From: Clostridium sp. CAG:710
Lineage (GTDB): Bacteria; Bacillota_I; Bacilli_A; RF39; UBA660
Assembly (NCBI GenBank): GCA_000432595.1
Contig: HF996838.1
Span: 1 to 28,378 of the forward strand
Direction: 5' to 3'
DNA: 28,378 bases
Made by a program: the position numbers and the translations under genes. Under the pieces are notes generated by a model. That model did no database searches and was not told where the DNA came from. It worked only from the letters and a program-made list of their open reading frames with translations. This document shows, in pieces, positions 16,076 through 24,450 of the stretch. The first letter of the stretch is position 1, and every line of letters starts with the position of its first letter.

Positions 16076-16083
16076 CAATTCTT
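16060..16083. terminator. Bidirectional terminator between DUF192 and uppP
   Basis: AAGAATTGT and ACAATTCTT form a 9-base-pair stem with a 6-base loop. On the minus strand it is followed by ATTTTTTTTA and on the plus strand by ATTTTAA. Both genes' stop codons lie in the hairpin, so the two convergent transcripts share it. Confidence 0.75.
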
Positions 16084-16891
16084 ATTTTAATATTGTCCAA
16101 AGTATTACTATGATACCTAAAATTACACGATACCACATAAATAATTTAAAGTCATTTTTTCTAAGATATCTAAGTAGTAGACTAATACATAATAAGCCAA
16201 TTACAAATGATGTTACTACCCCTACTATAAACATAGGTAAATTTGCCATTATAAGACTAATAGTTCCATCTTTTAAAAGACTTAATATTACAGCTCCTAA
16301 TACAACAGGTGCCGATAAATAGAATGAGAATTTAGCTGAGTCTTCTCTTTTTAATTTCATAGCTCTTCCAGCAGCAATTGTTGTACCACTTCTAGAAAAG
16401 CCAGGAATCAATGCAAATACTTGGCTGCATCCAATTAAAAAGGCATCTTTTAAACTCATTTGAGAAATTTCTTTTTCTTCCTTACATTTTTTATCTACTA
16501 CATAAATAATTATACCCATAACTATTAATGCAAGTGCAATAATAATATAATTATTTCTTATTAAATTTTCTATTACATCTTCAAATAATACACCCGCAAT
16601 AGCCGCTGGTATAGTAGCAACTACTATATACCAAAATACTCTACCGTTGCTGTCTTTAACACCTTTAGTTAATCCTGAAGATATAATTTTAATAAAATCT
16701 TTAAAGAAATAAATACAAATCGCAAGCAATGTACCGAAATGTAGAGCTATATCAAATGATAGTTCTAAGTCTGGTGTTATGCTACTCCCTATTCCAAATA
16801 GATTTCTAAAAATTATTAAATGTGCACTTGATGATATTGGTAAAAATTCCGCAATTCCTTGGATAATACCTAAAATAATTATTCCTAACAT
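16082..16891 (-). CDS. uppP: Undecaprenyl-diphosphatase UppP/BacA
   Basis: This membrane enzyme dephosphorylates undecaprenyl diphosphate so that the lipid carrier can be reused in peptidoglycan and wall-polymer synthesis; it also confers bacitracin tolerance. The 269-residue product has the two family motifs: GIIQGIAEFLPISSSAHLII near residues 8-27 (catalytic Glu and Ser cluster) and PGFSRSGTTIAAG in the second half. About eight hydrophobic segments are visible, and length is usual. AAGGAG lies 6 bases before the ATG, and a 17-base palindrome sits directly upstream of that site. It follows the lon and 226-residue genes on the same strand with a 58-base gap and may be cotranscribed. Confidence 0.96.
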   Translation of the reverse strand: MLGIIILGIIQGIAEFLPISSSAHLIIFRNLFGIGSSITPDLELSFDIALHFGTLLAICIYFFKDFIKIISSGLTKGVKDSNGRVFWYIVVATIPAAIAGVLFEDVIENLIRNNYIIIALALIVMGIIIYVVDKKCKEEKEISQMSLKDAFLIGCSQVFALIPGFSRSGTTIAAGRAMKLKREDSAKFSFYLSAPVVLGAVILSLLKDGTISLIMANLPMFIVGVVTSFVIGLLCISLLLRYLRKNDFKLFMWYRVILGIIVILWTILK

Positions 16892-16904
16892 ACTTTTCTC
16901 CTTC

Positions 16905-16921
16905 TATTCTTAATAAGAATA
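16905..16921. promoter_or_regulatory. Palindrome next to the uppP ribosome site
   Basis: TATTCTT-AAT-AAGAATA is a perfect inverted repeat directly upstream of the uppP AAGGAG. No T tract follows on the minus strand, so it is not an ordinary terminator. It could be a repressor site or an RNA hairpin that affects translation; no partner is known. Confidence 0.4.
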
Positions 16922-16949
16922 ACACATATTTTTTATTTAGAAAAGCATT

Positions 16950-17630
16950 TTATTTTAATGAACGTTCTTTTTCGACTTTATAAAATTTTTTTAATGTCTT
17001 AGCTTGGTATACATTATAATCATTTAATTGTTTACGATTTTCAAATTTATCTTGATCAGGATAAGATATTATTTGTTTTATATAAGCAAATACAAAATCA
17101 GCATATTCTTTTGGATAATCATTTAATATCATATTTACTGTTGTTAGAAAATAAGCATTGCTTCTTAACTCTTCAGTAGCTATTAAATTCGCATTCATCC
17201 AAAAGTCATCTATTATTTGAACATTCTTATATCCTTCTTCTATTACCTTAGAATAATCAAATTTATCAATTTGTCTTCTTGGTACTCTTAAACCATATAG
17301 TGAAAGTACCTTATATTGAGTTTTAAGTTCTTCTAAGAATCCAAAAGAGAAATCATTTAATCCATTTAACTCATTCATTATATGTTTTTCTTTTCTATCA
17401 AAACTACTTTCGCATTTAGCATCAATAATTCCTTGTGTAATTATGTCTTTTTTATTGTGAATATAAAATTTATATCCTATATCTCTTGTCATAAAAGAAT
17501 ACAAGTTGTTAATAAATTCTTCATAATTATCACTTTCTTCAAAAAGAGTGCGAACATCCTCTGAAGTAAGCCTATTTATTTCCTCTTTAGTTTTTAATTC
17601 ACTGATTATTTTTTTCAATTTCTTCACCAT
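16950..17630 (-). CDS. Uncharacterised protein between lon and uppP
   Basis: I do not recognise this 226-residue protein. It is soluble, helical and charged, with no signal peptide, clear cofactor motif or membrane segment. An N-terminal KKLKKIISELKTKEEIN helix is followed by LTSEDVRTLFEESDNYEEF, a middle part with YGLRVPRRQIDKFDYS, and a C-terminal helical part with NAYFLTTVNMILNDYPKEY. Its ATG overlaps the lon stop (ATGGTGA) by 7 bases and has only a weak AAAAAGG close to it, so translation probably depends on coupling to lon. In Bacillus lon is followed by a GTPase gene (ysxC); this product has no P-loop, so it is not that. Confidence 0.75.
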   Translation of the reverse strand: MVKKLKKIISELKTKEEINRLTSEDVRTLFEESDNYEEFINNLYSFMTRDIGYKFYIHNKKDIITQGIIDAKCESSFDRKEKHIMNELNGLNDFSFGFLEELKTQYKVLSLYGLRVPRRQIDKFDYSKVIEEGYKNVQIIDDFWMNANLIATEELRSNAYFLTTVNMILNDYPKEYADFVFAYIKQIISYPDQDKFENRKQLNDYNVYQAKTLKKFYKVEKERSLK

Positions 17631-19930
17631 ACCTTTTTAAATATTTGAATATAATCATCAACCAAAATAAAATCTATCTTATTTTTTATCTCTTTTGGTA
17701 TTTCCTCTAAATCAGGTTCATTCTCTTTTGGGATAAACACACGCTCTATACCACTACGGAATGCCGCAATTGATTTTTCTTTTAATCCCCCTATTGGCAA
17801 TACCTTACCAGTTAAAGTAACCTCACCTGTCATAGCAACATCAGATGATACTTTTTTATTTAATAATGAACTAAGTATTGCAGTTGTAAGTGTTACTCCA
17901 GCACTTGGACCTTCCTTAGGAATTGCACCCTCTGGCACATGAATATGAAAATCATTTTCCCTAAAGATTTTATCATCAAGCTTAAACGTTTTTGCATTAG
18001 CCTTTATATAACTAAGTGCGATTGTTGCGGATTCTTTCATTACATCTCCTAAAGAGCCAGTTAAAACTAAGTTACCTGTACCACTAAAATATGTAACCTC
18101 AACTTGTAATAAATCACCACCATATGGTGTATAGGCAAGACCATTTACGACACCAGCAGACAATAATTCCTTATCATTATTATCCAAATACTTTTTATTA
18201 CCTAAATATTTTTTAATATTACCATTATTAATTATGCAATTAGATTTAGTATTATTCATAACAATGTCTTTTACTATTTTTCTAATTACTGTAGCAATTA
18301 CTCTATCTAACTCTCTTACACCAGCTTCTTTTGTATATCCTCTAATTATTGTAAGTATTGCATCGTCTGTAAATCTTACATTTTTTGAGGTTAATCCATG
18401 CTCTGTAATTTCTTTTGGAATCAAATGCTTTTTTGCTATATCAAGTTTCTCATACTCAGTATAAGAATATAATTCAATAATTTCTAACCTATCTCTTAAT
18501 TCATTAGGAATCTGTTCTATATAATTAGCTGTAGTTATAAACATAACATTGCTTAAATCAAACTCTTCTTCAATAAAAAGATCTATAAACTTATTATTTT
18601 GTTCTGGATCCAATACTTCAAGTAAACTTGATGCAGGATCTCCTTTTATATCTTTTGTCATTTTATCTATTTCATCTATTATAAATACAGGATTCGTTGT
18701 ACCAGCCTTTTTCATTCCTTGGATTATTAAACCTGGATTTGCGCCTAAATAAGTTCTTCTGTGTCCGACAATTTCTGCCTCATCATTTATTCCACCTACA
18801 GATATTTTTGTAGTTTCTCTTCCTATACTTTTAGCAATTGATTTAGCAAGTGTTGTTTTACCTACTCCAGGAGGTCCAACAAAACATAGTATTGGACTCT
18901 TTAAATTGTTTGTTTTTTGTTTTACAGCTAAATATTCAATTATACGTTCCTTAGCTTTATCAAGTCCAGAATGAGTACTATCCAAGTATTTCTTTACCTT
19001 CACTAGATTTGTTTCGTCTTTTGTAAAATTATCCCATGGTAAATTAATAAGCCAATCAATATAATTTCTTATTATCCCAACTTCAGGAGAAAGTGAACTA
19101 CACATTTCATATCTTGATATTTCATATTCAAGTTTTTCTCTTACTTTTTTTGGACAATTTAGCTTCCTTATTTTATCTTTTAATAAATCTATATCAGTAT
19201 CCTTATCATTAATATCGCCTAATTCTTCTTTTATTGCCTTTATTTTTTCTCTCAAAACATATTCTTTTTGAGATTCATCCATTTTTTTTGTAACTTCTCG
19301 TTCTATTTCCTCTTCTAGTTTCATAACTTCAATATCACGATTAATATCATCAAGTATCATTTTTACTCTACTAGTAGATGAAACCTCTTCAATATATTCT
19401 TTTTTTCTTTCAAACGTTGTTGGAAGGAAAAGCGCAATTATATCCGTTAATCTACTTATACTAGTAATGCCCGCAATTTGACCTAGTACTGAGTTTGACA
19501 TATAAGGAACTTCTTTTACATACACCTCTATATGTTTATTAAGTGCTCTTGAATATGCAAGTTCTTCTTTTATATCTAACTCGTCTTCCTCAGTATCACT
19601 AACCATTGCTTCAAATAAATTATCATCTTTTGTATAAGCATGTACATAAACACGATTAATTCCAGATAAAATTATTCTTGTTTTTCCATTAGGCATATCA
19701 ATTTTCATTTTTATAGTGGCCAAAACCCCTATTTTAGGAAGTTCTGATATATCTGGATCTATTTCTAACAAATCTTTTGGATTTACAATTACTATATTAT
19801 TTTCATAGAAAGATTCTGCAAGTGAGATTACTTTCTTATCATTATCACTATCAAATTCTAGTCTTATTTCACTCCAAGGAAAAAGAACCATATTTCTAAT
19901 TAACAAAACTGGTAAGCTTGTTTTAGTCAT
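17624..19930 (-). CDS. lon: ATP-dependent protease Lon
   Basis: Lon degrades misfolded and regulatory proteins in the cytoplasm as a homohexameric AAA+ protease. The 768-residue product has the N-terminal substrate domain (starting LPVLLIRNMVLFPW), a coiled linker, Walker A GPPGVGKTT, Walker B FIIDEIDKM, and the C-terminal protease domain with the Ser676 (EGPSAG) and Lys719 (GGLKEK) dyad. Length is typical of LonA. GGAGGTGGAACC lies before the ATG. A TTGTAA-N17-TATAAT promoter lies about 30 bases upstream. I see no CtsR or CIRCE repeat, so heat-shock control is not evident. The next gene overlaps its stop. Confidence 0.98.
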   Translation of the reverse strand: MTKTSLPVLLIRNMVLFPWSEIRLEFDSDNDKKVISLAESFYENNIVIVNPKDLLEIDPDISELPKIGVLATIKMKIDMPNGKTRIILSGINRVYVHAYTKDDNLFEAMVSDTEEDELDIKEELAYSRALNKHIEVYVKEVPYMSNSVLGQIAGITSISRLTDIIALFLPTTFERKKEYIEEVSSTSRVKMILDDINRDIEVMKLEEEIEREVTKKMDESQKEYVLREKIKAIKEELGDINDKDTDIDLLKDKIRKLNCPKKVREKLEYEISRYEMCSSLSPEVGIIRNYIDWLINLPWDNFTKDETNLVKVKKYLDSTHSGLDKAKERIIEYLAVKQKTNNLKSPILCFVGPPGVGKTTLAKSIAKSIGRETTKISVGGINDEAEIVGHRRTYLGANPGLIIQGMKKAGTTNPVFIIDEIDKMTKDIKGDPASSLLEVLDPEQNNKFIDLFIEEEFDLSNVMFITTANYIEQIPNELRDRLEIIELYSYTEYEKLDIAKKHLIPKEITEHGLTSKNVRFTDDAILTIIRGYTKEAGVRELDRVIATVIRKIVKDIVMNNTKSNCIINNGNIKKYLGNKKYLDNNDKELLSAGVVNGLAYTPYGGDLLQVEVTYFSGTGNLVLTGSLGDVMKESATIALSYIKANAKTFKLDDKIFRENDFHIHVPEGAIPKEGPSAGVTLTTAILSSLLNKKVSSDVAMTGEVTLTGKVLPIGGLKEKSIAAFRSGIERVFIPKENEPDLEEIPKEIKNKIDFILVDDYIQIFKKVW

Positions 19931-19959
19931 GGTTCCACCTCCTACAAAGTATGCTTACT

Positions 19960-19988
19960 ATTATAACTTTTTTATACATAAATTACAA
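19960..19988 (-). promoter_or_regulatory. Promoter of lon
   Basis: On the minus strand TTGTAA (19983-19988) and TATAAT (19960-19965) are separated by 17 bases, 30 bases before the start codon. Confidence 0.75.
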
Positions 19989-20017
19989 GTAGATTTATAC
20001 CTAAATTTAGATTAGTG

Positions 20018-20046
20018 TTGATAAACAAATTAAGATTTAGTATTAT
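20018..20046 (+). promoter_or_regulatory. Promoter of the LppM-like lipoprotein gene
   Basis: TTGATA (20018-20023) and TATTAT (20041-20046) are separated by exactly 17 bases. It is divergent from the lon promoter, with the two -35 elements about 30 bases apart. Confidence 0.7.
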
Positions 20047-20083
20047 TAAATTGTAAGATGCTTACAAGAAAGGTATGAAGAAA

Positions 20084-20848
20084 ATGAAAAAAATTTCAAA
20101 ATTGTTGTTAGTTCTCACTATAATATTAGGATTAAGTGGATGTTTAAAATATGATGTTAATATGCAAATATCAAATGACAAAAGCATGGACTTTGATTTA
20201 GTTATAGCAATAAATACATCTATGCTTGAAAGTCTAGGTCAAACAACATCAAAAGAATTTAAAAAAGATGATTACTTAAAATATGAAAATGCAGGATATA
20301 CAGTTACAGAATATAATGAAACAAATGACAAAGCAACATATGAAGGAGTTAGAATATCAAAGAATTTTAAAAACATTGATAAATTAACTACAGATAAGGA
20401 TGAAGAAGTCGAATTCACCAGTTTATTTAATGATGACGCTAATCCAGAAAAGATTAAATTCTTTTATAAAAATGGTAATACTTATAAAGCCAATTTAACA
20501 TTTAATTTAGTCGATGAAGAAGGTAATAGTAATACTGAAGACTATTCGGAATATCAAAGTTATTTTGATTTAGAATATAAAGTTACACTCCCAGAGAAAC
20601 CAATTTCTTCTAATGCTACTTCAGTATCAGAAGATGGTAAGACTCTAACTTGGAAAATGACATATGGAAAGAAAAATAGTGTTCAATATGAATTTAAATT
20701 AGGTAAAGATGAAATAAAAAAAGAAAAAAGCATTACATCATATATTGGTTCTATCTTACCTACAATTGGGGTTGTAATAATACTAATTGTAGCACTAGTA
20801 GTTCAAAATAAAAAGAAAACTTCAAAAGAGAAAAAAGAGACTAATTAG
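20084..20848 (+). CDS. LppM-like lipoprotein with C-terminal membrane anchor
   Basis: This is an exported lipoprotein: KKISKLL signal, a hydrophobic core and the lipobox LSGC with the lipidated Cys20, followed by KYDVNMQISNDKSMDFD. The body (about 25-215) resembles LppM/DUF3153 domains, which start with a KYDMDVTV-like strand and a central acidic part. A second hydrophobic segment lies near the C-terminus (about 222-243), followed by a Lys/Glu-rich cytoplasmic tail ending KEKKETN, so the protein is anchored at both ends. Function is unknown. The ATG at 20075 has AGG only 1 base away, so the second ATG at 20084, 10 bases from the same site, is preferred. It is a single-gene unit with promoter and terminator. 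Confidence 0.82.
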   Translation: MKKISKLLLVLTIILGLSGCLKYDVNMQISNDKSMDFDLVIAINTSMLESLGQTTSKEFKKDDYLKYENAGYTVTEYNETNDKATYEGVRISKNFKNIDKLTTDKDEEVEFTSLFNDDANPEKIKFFYKNGNTYKANLTFNLVDEEGNSNTEDYSEYQSYFDLEYKVTLPEKPISSNATSVSEDGKTLTWKMTYGKKNSVQYEFKLGKDEIKKEKSITSYIGSILPTIGVVIILIVALVVQNKKKTSKEKKETN

Positions 20849-20859
20849 TCCCTTTTTTA
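20833..20859. terminator. Bidirectional terminator between lipoprotein and valS
   Basis: AAAAGAGACT-AATT-AGTCCCTTTT forms a hairpin (one A-C mismatch) flanked by a T tract on each strand. The lipoprotein stop codon lies in the hairpin and the valS stop overlaps its edge. Confidence 0.72.
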
Positions 20860-23409
20860 TTGCATTAATTTATTTAGTTTTTCTACTTCTTCTTCTAATT
20901 TTTTTCTATCCATATCAACAATATTCTTTGGTGCTTTATTAACATAAGATTCATTTGCTAATAAATTTTTTCTTCTTTCAATTGATTTCTTTAAAGATTC
21001 TATTTCTGCTTGCAATTTAGAATCATCTAATTCTTGGCCCTTATAGTAATAAGTAATATTTATAAAACTAGAACTATAATTAACAGTTAATAAATCAGCT
21101 TGGGCTTGAGCTTGAGCTTGACAAGAAGAAACTATAGAAGAATCTTGAATTTTTAATTGTTGTGTATATATTTTAGATAAACCCTCTTCAACATCAAATC
21201 TAACCAACGCTTCTTTAGTTATATTATTGTTTGCCTTTAAATTTCTTATCGCAATTATATCCTTCATTACTTTATCTAATACTTCAGCATCATGAGTAAA
21301 AATCATATTCTTAGATTCTTTTGGATAACTTGATATCATAATTGATTCAGCATCTTTTATAGGTAGCATAGAATAAATTTCTTCAGTAACATAAGGTATA
21401 ATTGGATGAAGCATTTTTAATATATCTGTTAGTACTTTTAATAACACACTCTTAGTAGTATTATTTACTTCTATTTTAGAAAGTTCAATATACCAGTCAC
21501 AGAAATCATTCCATATAAATGAATATAACATACTACCAACATTATTAAATTCATATTTATCCATACTATGTCTTACTTTTTTTATTGTCTCATTTAATCT
21601 TGTTAGTATCCATTTATCACTAATAGATAAGTTATCCATTGTATATAAGTCGCTATTAAATCCCTCTAGATTCATTAATACATAACGTGATGCATTCCAT
21701 AATTTATTTATAAAATTCCAAGTAGATTTAATTTTTTCTTCATCATATCTTAAATCCATACCAGCTGATGATGATGTTGATAAGAAGTATCTTAATGAAT
21801 CACATCCATATTCATTAATCACATCCATTGGATCTACACCATTACCAAGTGATTTAGACATTTTTCTACCCTCTTTATCACGAATAAGTCCATGAATTAA
21901 ACAGTCTTTAAATGGCCTTGAATTTGTAAAATGTAATCCTTGAAAAGTCATTCTATTAACCCAGAAAGGAATAATATCATATCCAGTTACCAATACATCA
22001 TTTGGATAATATCTTTTAATATCTTCAGTCTCCTCTGGCCATCCAAGTGTTGAGAAAGGCCAAAGTGCACTACTAAACCATGTATCTAGTACATCAGTAT
22101 CTTGTACCCAACCTTCTCCTTCGGGAGCAACTTCACCAACGTATACCTCATTGCCTCTATACCATGCAGGAATTCTATGTCCCCACCAAAGTTGACGAGA
22201 AATACACCAGTCATAAGTAATCTCCATCCAGTGATTCATAACTTTTTCAAATCTAGATGGAACAAAGTTAACCTTGGTATCTTTGCTTTTTTGATTAGCT
22301 AAAACTCTATCCGCAAGAGGTCTCATCCTAACAAACCATTGTTTTGATAAATATGGTTCAATCGCAACATCAGTTCTTTCGCTGTGACCTACACTATGAG
22401 TCATCTCTTCTATTTTAATTAATAAATCTTTATCTTTTAAATCCTTAATTAAAGCTTCTCTACATTCTTCTCTAGTCATTCCTACATACTTGCCAGCATT
22501 TTCATTCATAGTTGCATCAGGATTCATTACTACTATTCTTTCCAAATTGTGACGATTTCCAACTTCAAAGTCATTAGGATCGTGTGCTGGAGTAATTTTA
22601 ACAACACCTGTTCCAAATTCAGGATCAGCATGTATATCTCCTACTATAGGTATTGCTTTATTTACTATAGGAAGAATTACATTTTTTCCTATTAAATCTT
22701 TATATCTTTCATCACTTGGATTAACCGCAACCGCAGTATCTCCGAATAATGTTTCAGGACGAGTTGTCGCAACTTCTAAGTATCTATCCATTCCTTCAAT
22801 ATAATATTTAATGTAGTAAAATGCTCCCTTATCTTCTTTATATATAACTTCTTCATTAGATAGTGCTGTCATAGCTTCGGGATCCCAATTTATAATTCTT
22901 TCTCCTCTATAAATTAATCCCTCATTATATAAATCTACAAATACTTTTTTAACAGCTTTTGAAAGTCCATCATCAAGAGTAAATCTCTCTCTTGAGTAAT
23001 CAAGTGATAAGCCCATTTTAGCCCATTGTGCATGAATATTTTCAGCATATTCCTTCTTCCAATCCCACGCTACTTTAAGCCATTCATCTCTATCCATTTC
23101 TCTAGGTTTAATTCCCATGTCCTTTAGCTTTTTATCAACCTTTGCTTGAGTTGCAATACCAGCATGGTCCATTCCTGGCAACCATAATGCATCATATCCA
23201 TCCATTCTTTTATAACGAATAATAATATCTTGAAGTGTAGTATTCCATGCATGACCTAAATGTAATTTTCCAGTTACATTTGGAGGTGGTATTACTATAC
23301 AAAATGGTTTCTTGCTTTTATCAGTACCTGCCTTAAAATAATCATTTTTAAGCCAGAATTCATATTTATCTTTTTCTACTTCTAAGTGATTGTATTTTTT
23401 GTCTAACAT
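20857..23409 (-). CDS. valS: Valyl-tRNA synthetase
   Basis: The enzyme charges tRNA-Val with valine and clears mischarged Thr. The product (850 residues from this start) has the class I HIGH motif as PNVTGKLHLGHA (HLGH at about 50-53), the connective peptide editing domain (TTRPETLFGDTAVAV), KMSKS in GRKMSKSLGNG, the anticodon-binding domain and a C-terminal coiled coil. The frame opens 21 bases upstream, but AAGGAG lies 9 bases before this ATG and only 3 from the preceding one. The start overlaps the HD-domain gene by 44 bases, so translation is coupled. A Gln-Ala dipeptide repeat sits in the C-terminal domain (codons near 21098-21121). Confidence 0.97.
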   Translation of the reverse strand: MLDKKYNHLEVEKDKYEFWLKNDYFKAGTDKSKKPFCIVIPPPNVTGKLHLGHAWNTTLQDIIIRYKRMDGYDALWLPGMDHAGIATQAKVDKKLKDMGIKPREMDRDEWLKVAWDWKKEYAENIHAQWAKMGLSLDYSRERFTLDDGLSKAVKKVFVDLYNEGLIYRGERIINWDPEAMTALSNEEVIYKEDKGAFYYIKYYIEGMDRYLEVATTRPETLFGDTAVAVNPSDERYKDLIGKNVILPIVNKAIPIVGDIHADPEFGTGVVKITPAHDPNDFEVGNRHNLERIVVMNPDATMNENAGKYVGMTREECREALIKDLKDKDLLIKIEEMTHSVGHSERTDVAIEPYLSKQWFVRMRPLADRVLANQKSKDTKVNFVPSRFEKVMNHWMEITYDWCISRQLWWGHRIPAWYRGNEVYVGEVAPEGEGWVQDTDVLDTWFSSALWPFSTLGWPEETEDIKRYYPNDVLVTGYDIIPFWVNRMTFQGLHFTNSRPFKDCLIHGLIRDKEGRKMSKSLGNGVDPMDVINEYGCDSLRYFLSTSSSAGMDLRYDEEKIKSTWNFINKLWNASRYVLMNLEGFNSDLYTMDNLSISDKWILTRLNETIKKVRHSMDKYEFNNVGSMLYSFIWNDFCDWYIELSKIEVNNTTKSVLLKVLTDILKMLHPIIPYVTEEIYSMLPIKDAESIMISSYPKESKNMIFTHDAEVLDKVMKDIIAIRNLKANNNITKEALVRFDVEEGLSKIYTQQLKIQDSSIVSSCQAQAQAQADLLTVNYSSSFINITYYYKGQELDDSKLQAEIESLKKSIERRKNLLANESYVNKAPKNIVDMDRKKLEEEVEKLNKLMQ
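21098..21121. repeat. Four hexamer repeats inside valS
   Basis: On the plus strand the hexamer GCTTGA occurs as one GCTTGG plus three GCTTGA copies. It encodes a Gln-Ala dipeptide run in the C-terminal region of ValS. Hexamer slippage would keep the frame, so length changes are tolerable. Confidence 0.8.
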
Positions 23410-24148
23410 ATTCATCTTCTCCTTTATCATTTACTTTTCCCTGTACATATTCATCTATATAAATAAAATATTCTACAAATTTATTCTTATCCTTGCAATC
23501 TAATCTTTCATATAAATTCCAAATCATATTATTATCTGATATATATTTATATGAAGGTATAAAATTAATATCATATAGATATGAAAGCGTTCCAACAACC
23601 TTATCTGCATCTGTTTTTTTATACTCATTATGAATTTGTTCATCATCAAAAAATTCTTCTCTAACTTCCATGGAGATTTCTCCAGATGAAGATATATCAA
23701 GTTCATCAAGATTAGCCCAAATATTAAATATATCTATTTTATCCGCATCTCTTATTAATTTTAACTGAGTAAGTGTTCTCTCATCATCCAACTTTTTAAG
23801 AGAATATTTATTATGTCCCGCAACACATTCTCCTATAATTGGATAAACTGATGTATCCTTTGTAAACTTAGTTATTAGTCCTTCATCAAATAATAAATAA
23901 GCCCCAAAATCAGCATGATCCATTGTACCAATATCGCTTAATGTATCAAACTTTTTTATTTGTTCAAATCTACCAATATCATGTATAAGTCCAATAAGTG
24001 TAGCAAGGTATACATCTTGATTGTTTAAGTTCAAGCTTGAAGCAAGCATATTAGATAACTTAGAGACTCGATATGAGTGGTTATATTTTAACACAGTAAT
24101 TCTATTAGTCATATCAAATTGTTTTGTATATGAATCAAAGGCTTCCAC
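23366..24148 (-). CDS. HD-domain phosphohydrolase-like protein
   Basis: The 260-residue product is an HD-superfamily metal-dependent phosphohydrolase with the ligand set His24 (NHSYRVSKL), His56-Asp57 (GLIHDIGRFEQ), His78 (MDHADFGAYLLF) and a downstream Asp in the LIRDADKIDI helix. The H...HD...H...D order fits small nucleotide hydrolases; the substrate is unknown. The start is GTG with GGAGGTGAT 4 bases before it. The gene is first after the Val T-box and its last 44 bases overlap valS in another frame, so it should be made with ValS in response to uncharged tRNA-Val. The final residues RSRKR are basic. Confidence 0.85.
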   Translation of the reverse strand: MEAFDSYTKQFDMTNRITVLKYNHSYRVSKLSNMLASSLNLNNQDVYLATLIGLIHDIGRFEQIKKFDTLSDIGTMDHADFGAYLLFDEGLITKFTKDTSVYPIIGECVAGHNKYSLKKLDDERTLTQLKLIRDADKIDIFNIWANLDELDISSSGEISMEVREEFFDDEQIHNEYKKTDADKVVGTLSYLYDINFIPSYKYISDNNMIWNLYERLDCKDKNKFVEYFIYIDEYVQGKVNDKGEDEYVRQKIQSLRSRKR

Positions 24149-24162
24149 TTTATCACCTCCAA

Positions 24163-24387
24163 ATAAAAAACGAGCAAATTATCCCAAAGGACGATTTACT
24201 CGTGGTACCACCTTAATTTATAATATAAAATATTATCTTATTCAGTTATAACGTAACAAACGTAGCTTCTTACTAAACTCAGAAGTTATGCTCCACCACT
24301 ACCTTCAATTATTTAAATTATTAGTTTCCACCAAACACTAACTCTCTCTAAATTTAAGCTAACCTACTCCTTGGTTTCCTTGCTTTG
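24163..24387 (-). ncRNA. T-box leader, valine specifier
   Basis: On the minus strand this leader has a GGAGTAGG segment, AGAGAGAG, a TTTGGTGGAAACT apical part of stem I, and the specifier GTA at 24300-24302 in the context ATTGAAG-GTA-GTGG, matching the ATTGAAA-GCT context of the Ala leader. The T-box core GGTACCACG lies at 24201-24209. The terminator arms CGAGTAAAT and ATTTGCTCG (one G-T pair) end in six T. It controls the HD-domain gene and valS. The specifier codon GTA agrees with valS as a target. Confidence 0.94.
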
Positions 24388-24393
24388 TTTAAA

Positions 24394-24422
24394 ATTATAA
24401 AACAAATTATTTAATTTGTAAA
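24394..24422 (-). promoter_or_regulatory. Promoter of the Val T-box operon
   Basis: On the minus strand TTTACA (24417-24422) and TATAAT (24394-24399) are separated by 17 bases. An inverted repeat ACAAATT/AATTTGT with a 4-base loop (24402-24419) fills the spacer and part of the -35; it could be a weak terminator of the pilin operon or an operator. Confidence 0.72.
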
Positions 24423-24450
24423 GAAACTATTACTTATATTTGAAATTAAT

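Noticed and set aside
16065..16322. 85-codon plus-strand ORF opposite the end of uppP
   Set aside because: Lies in the shared terminator and opposite uppP; no ribosome site and shadow-like composition.
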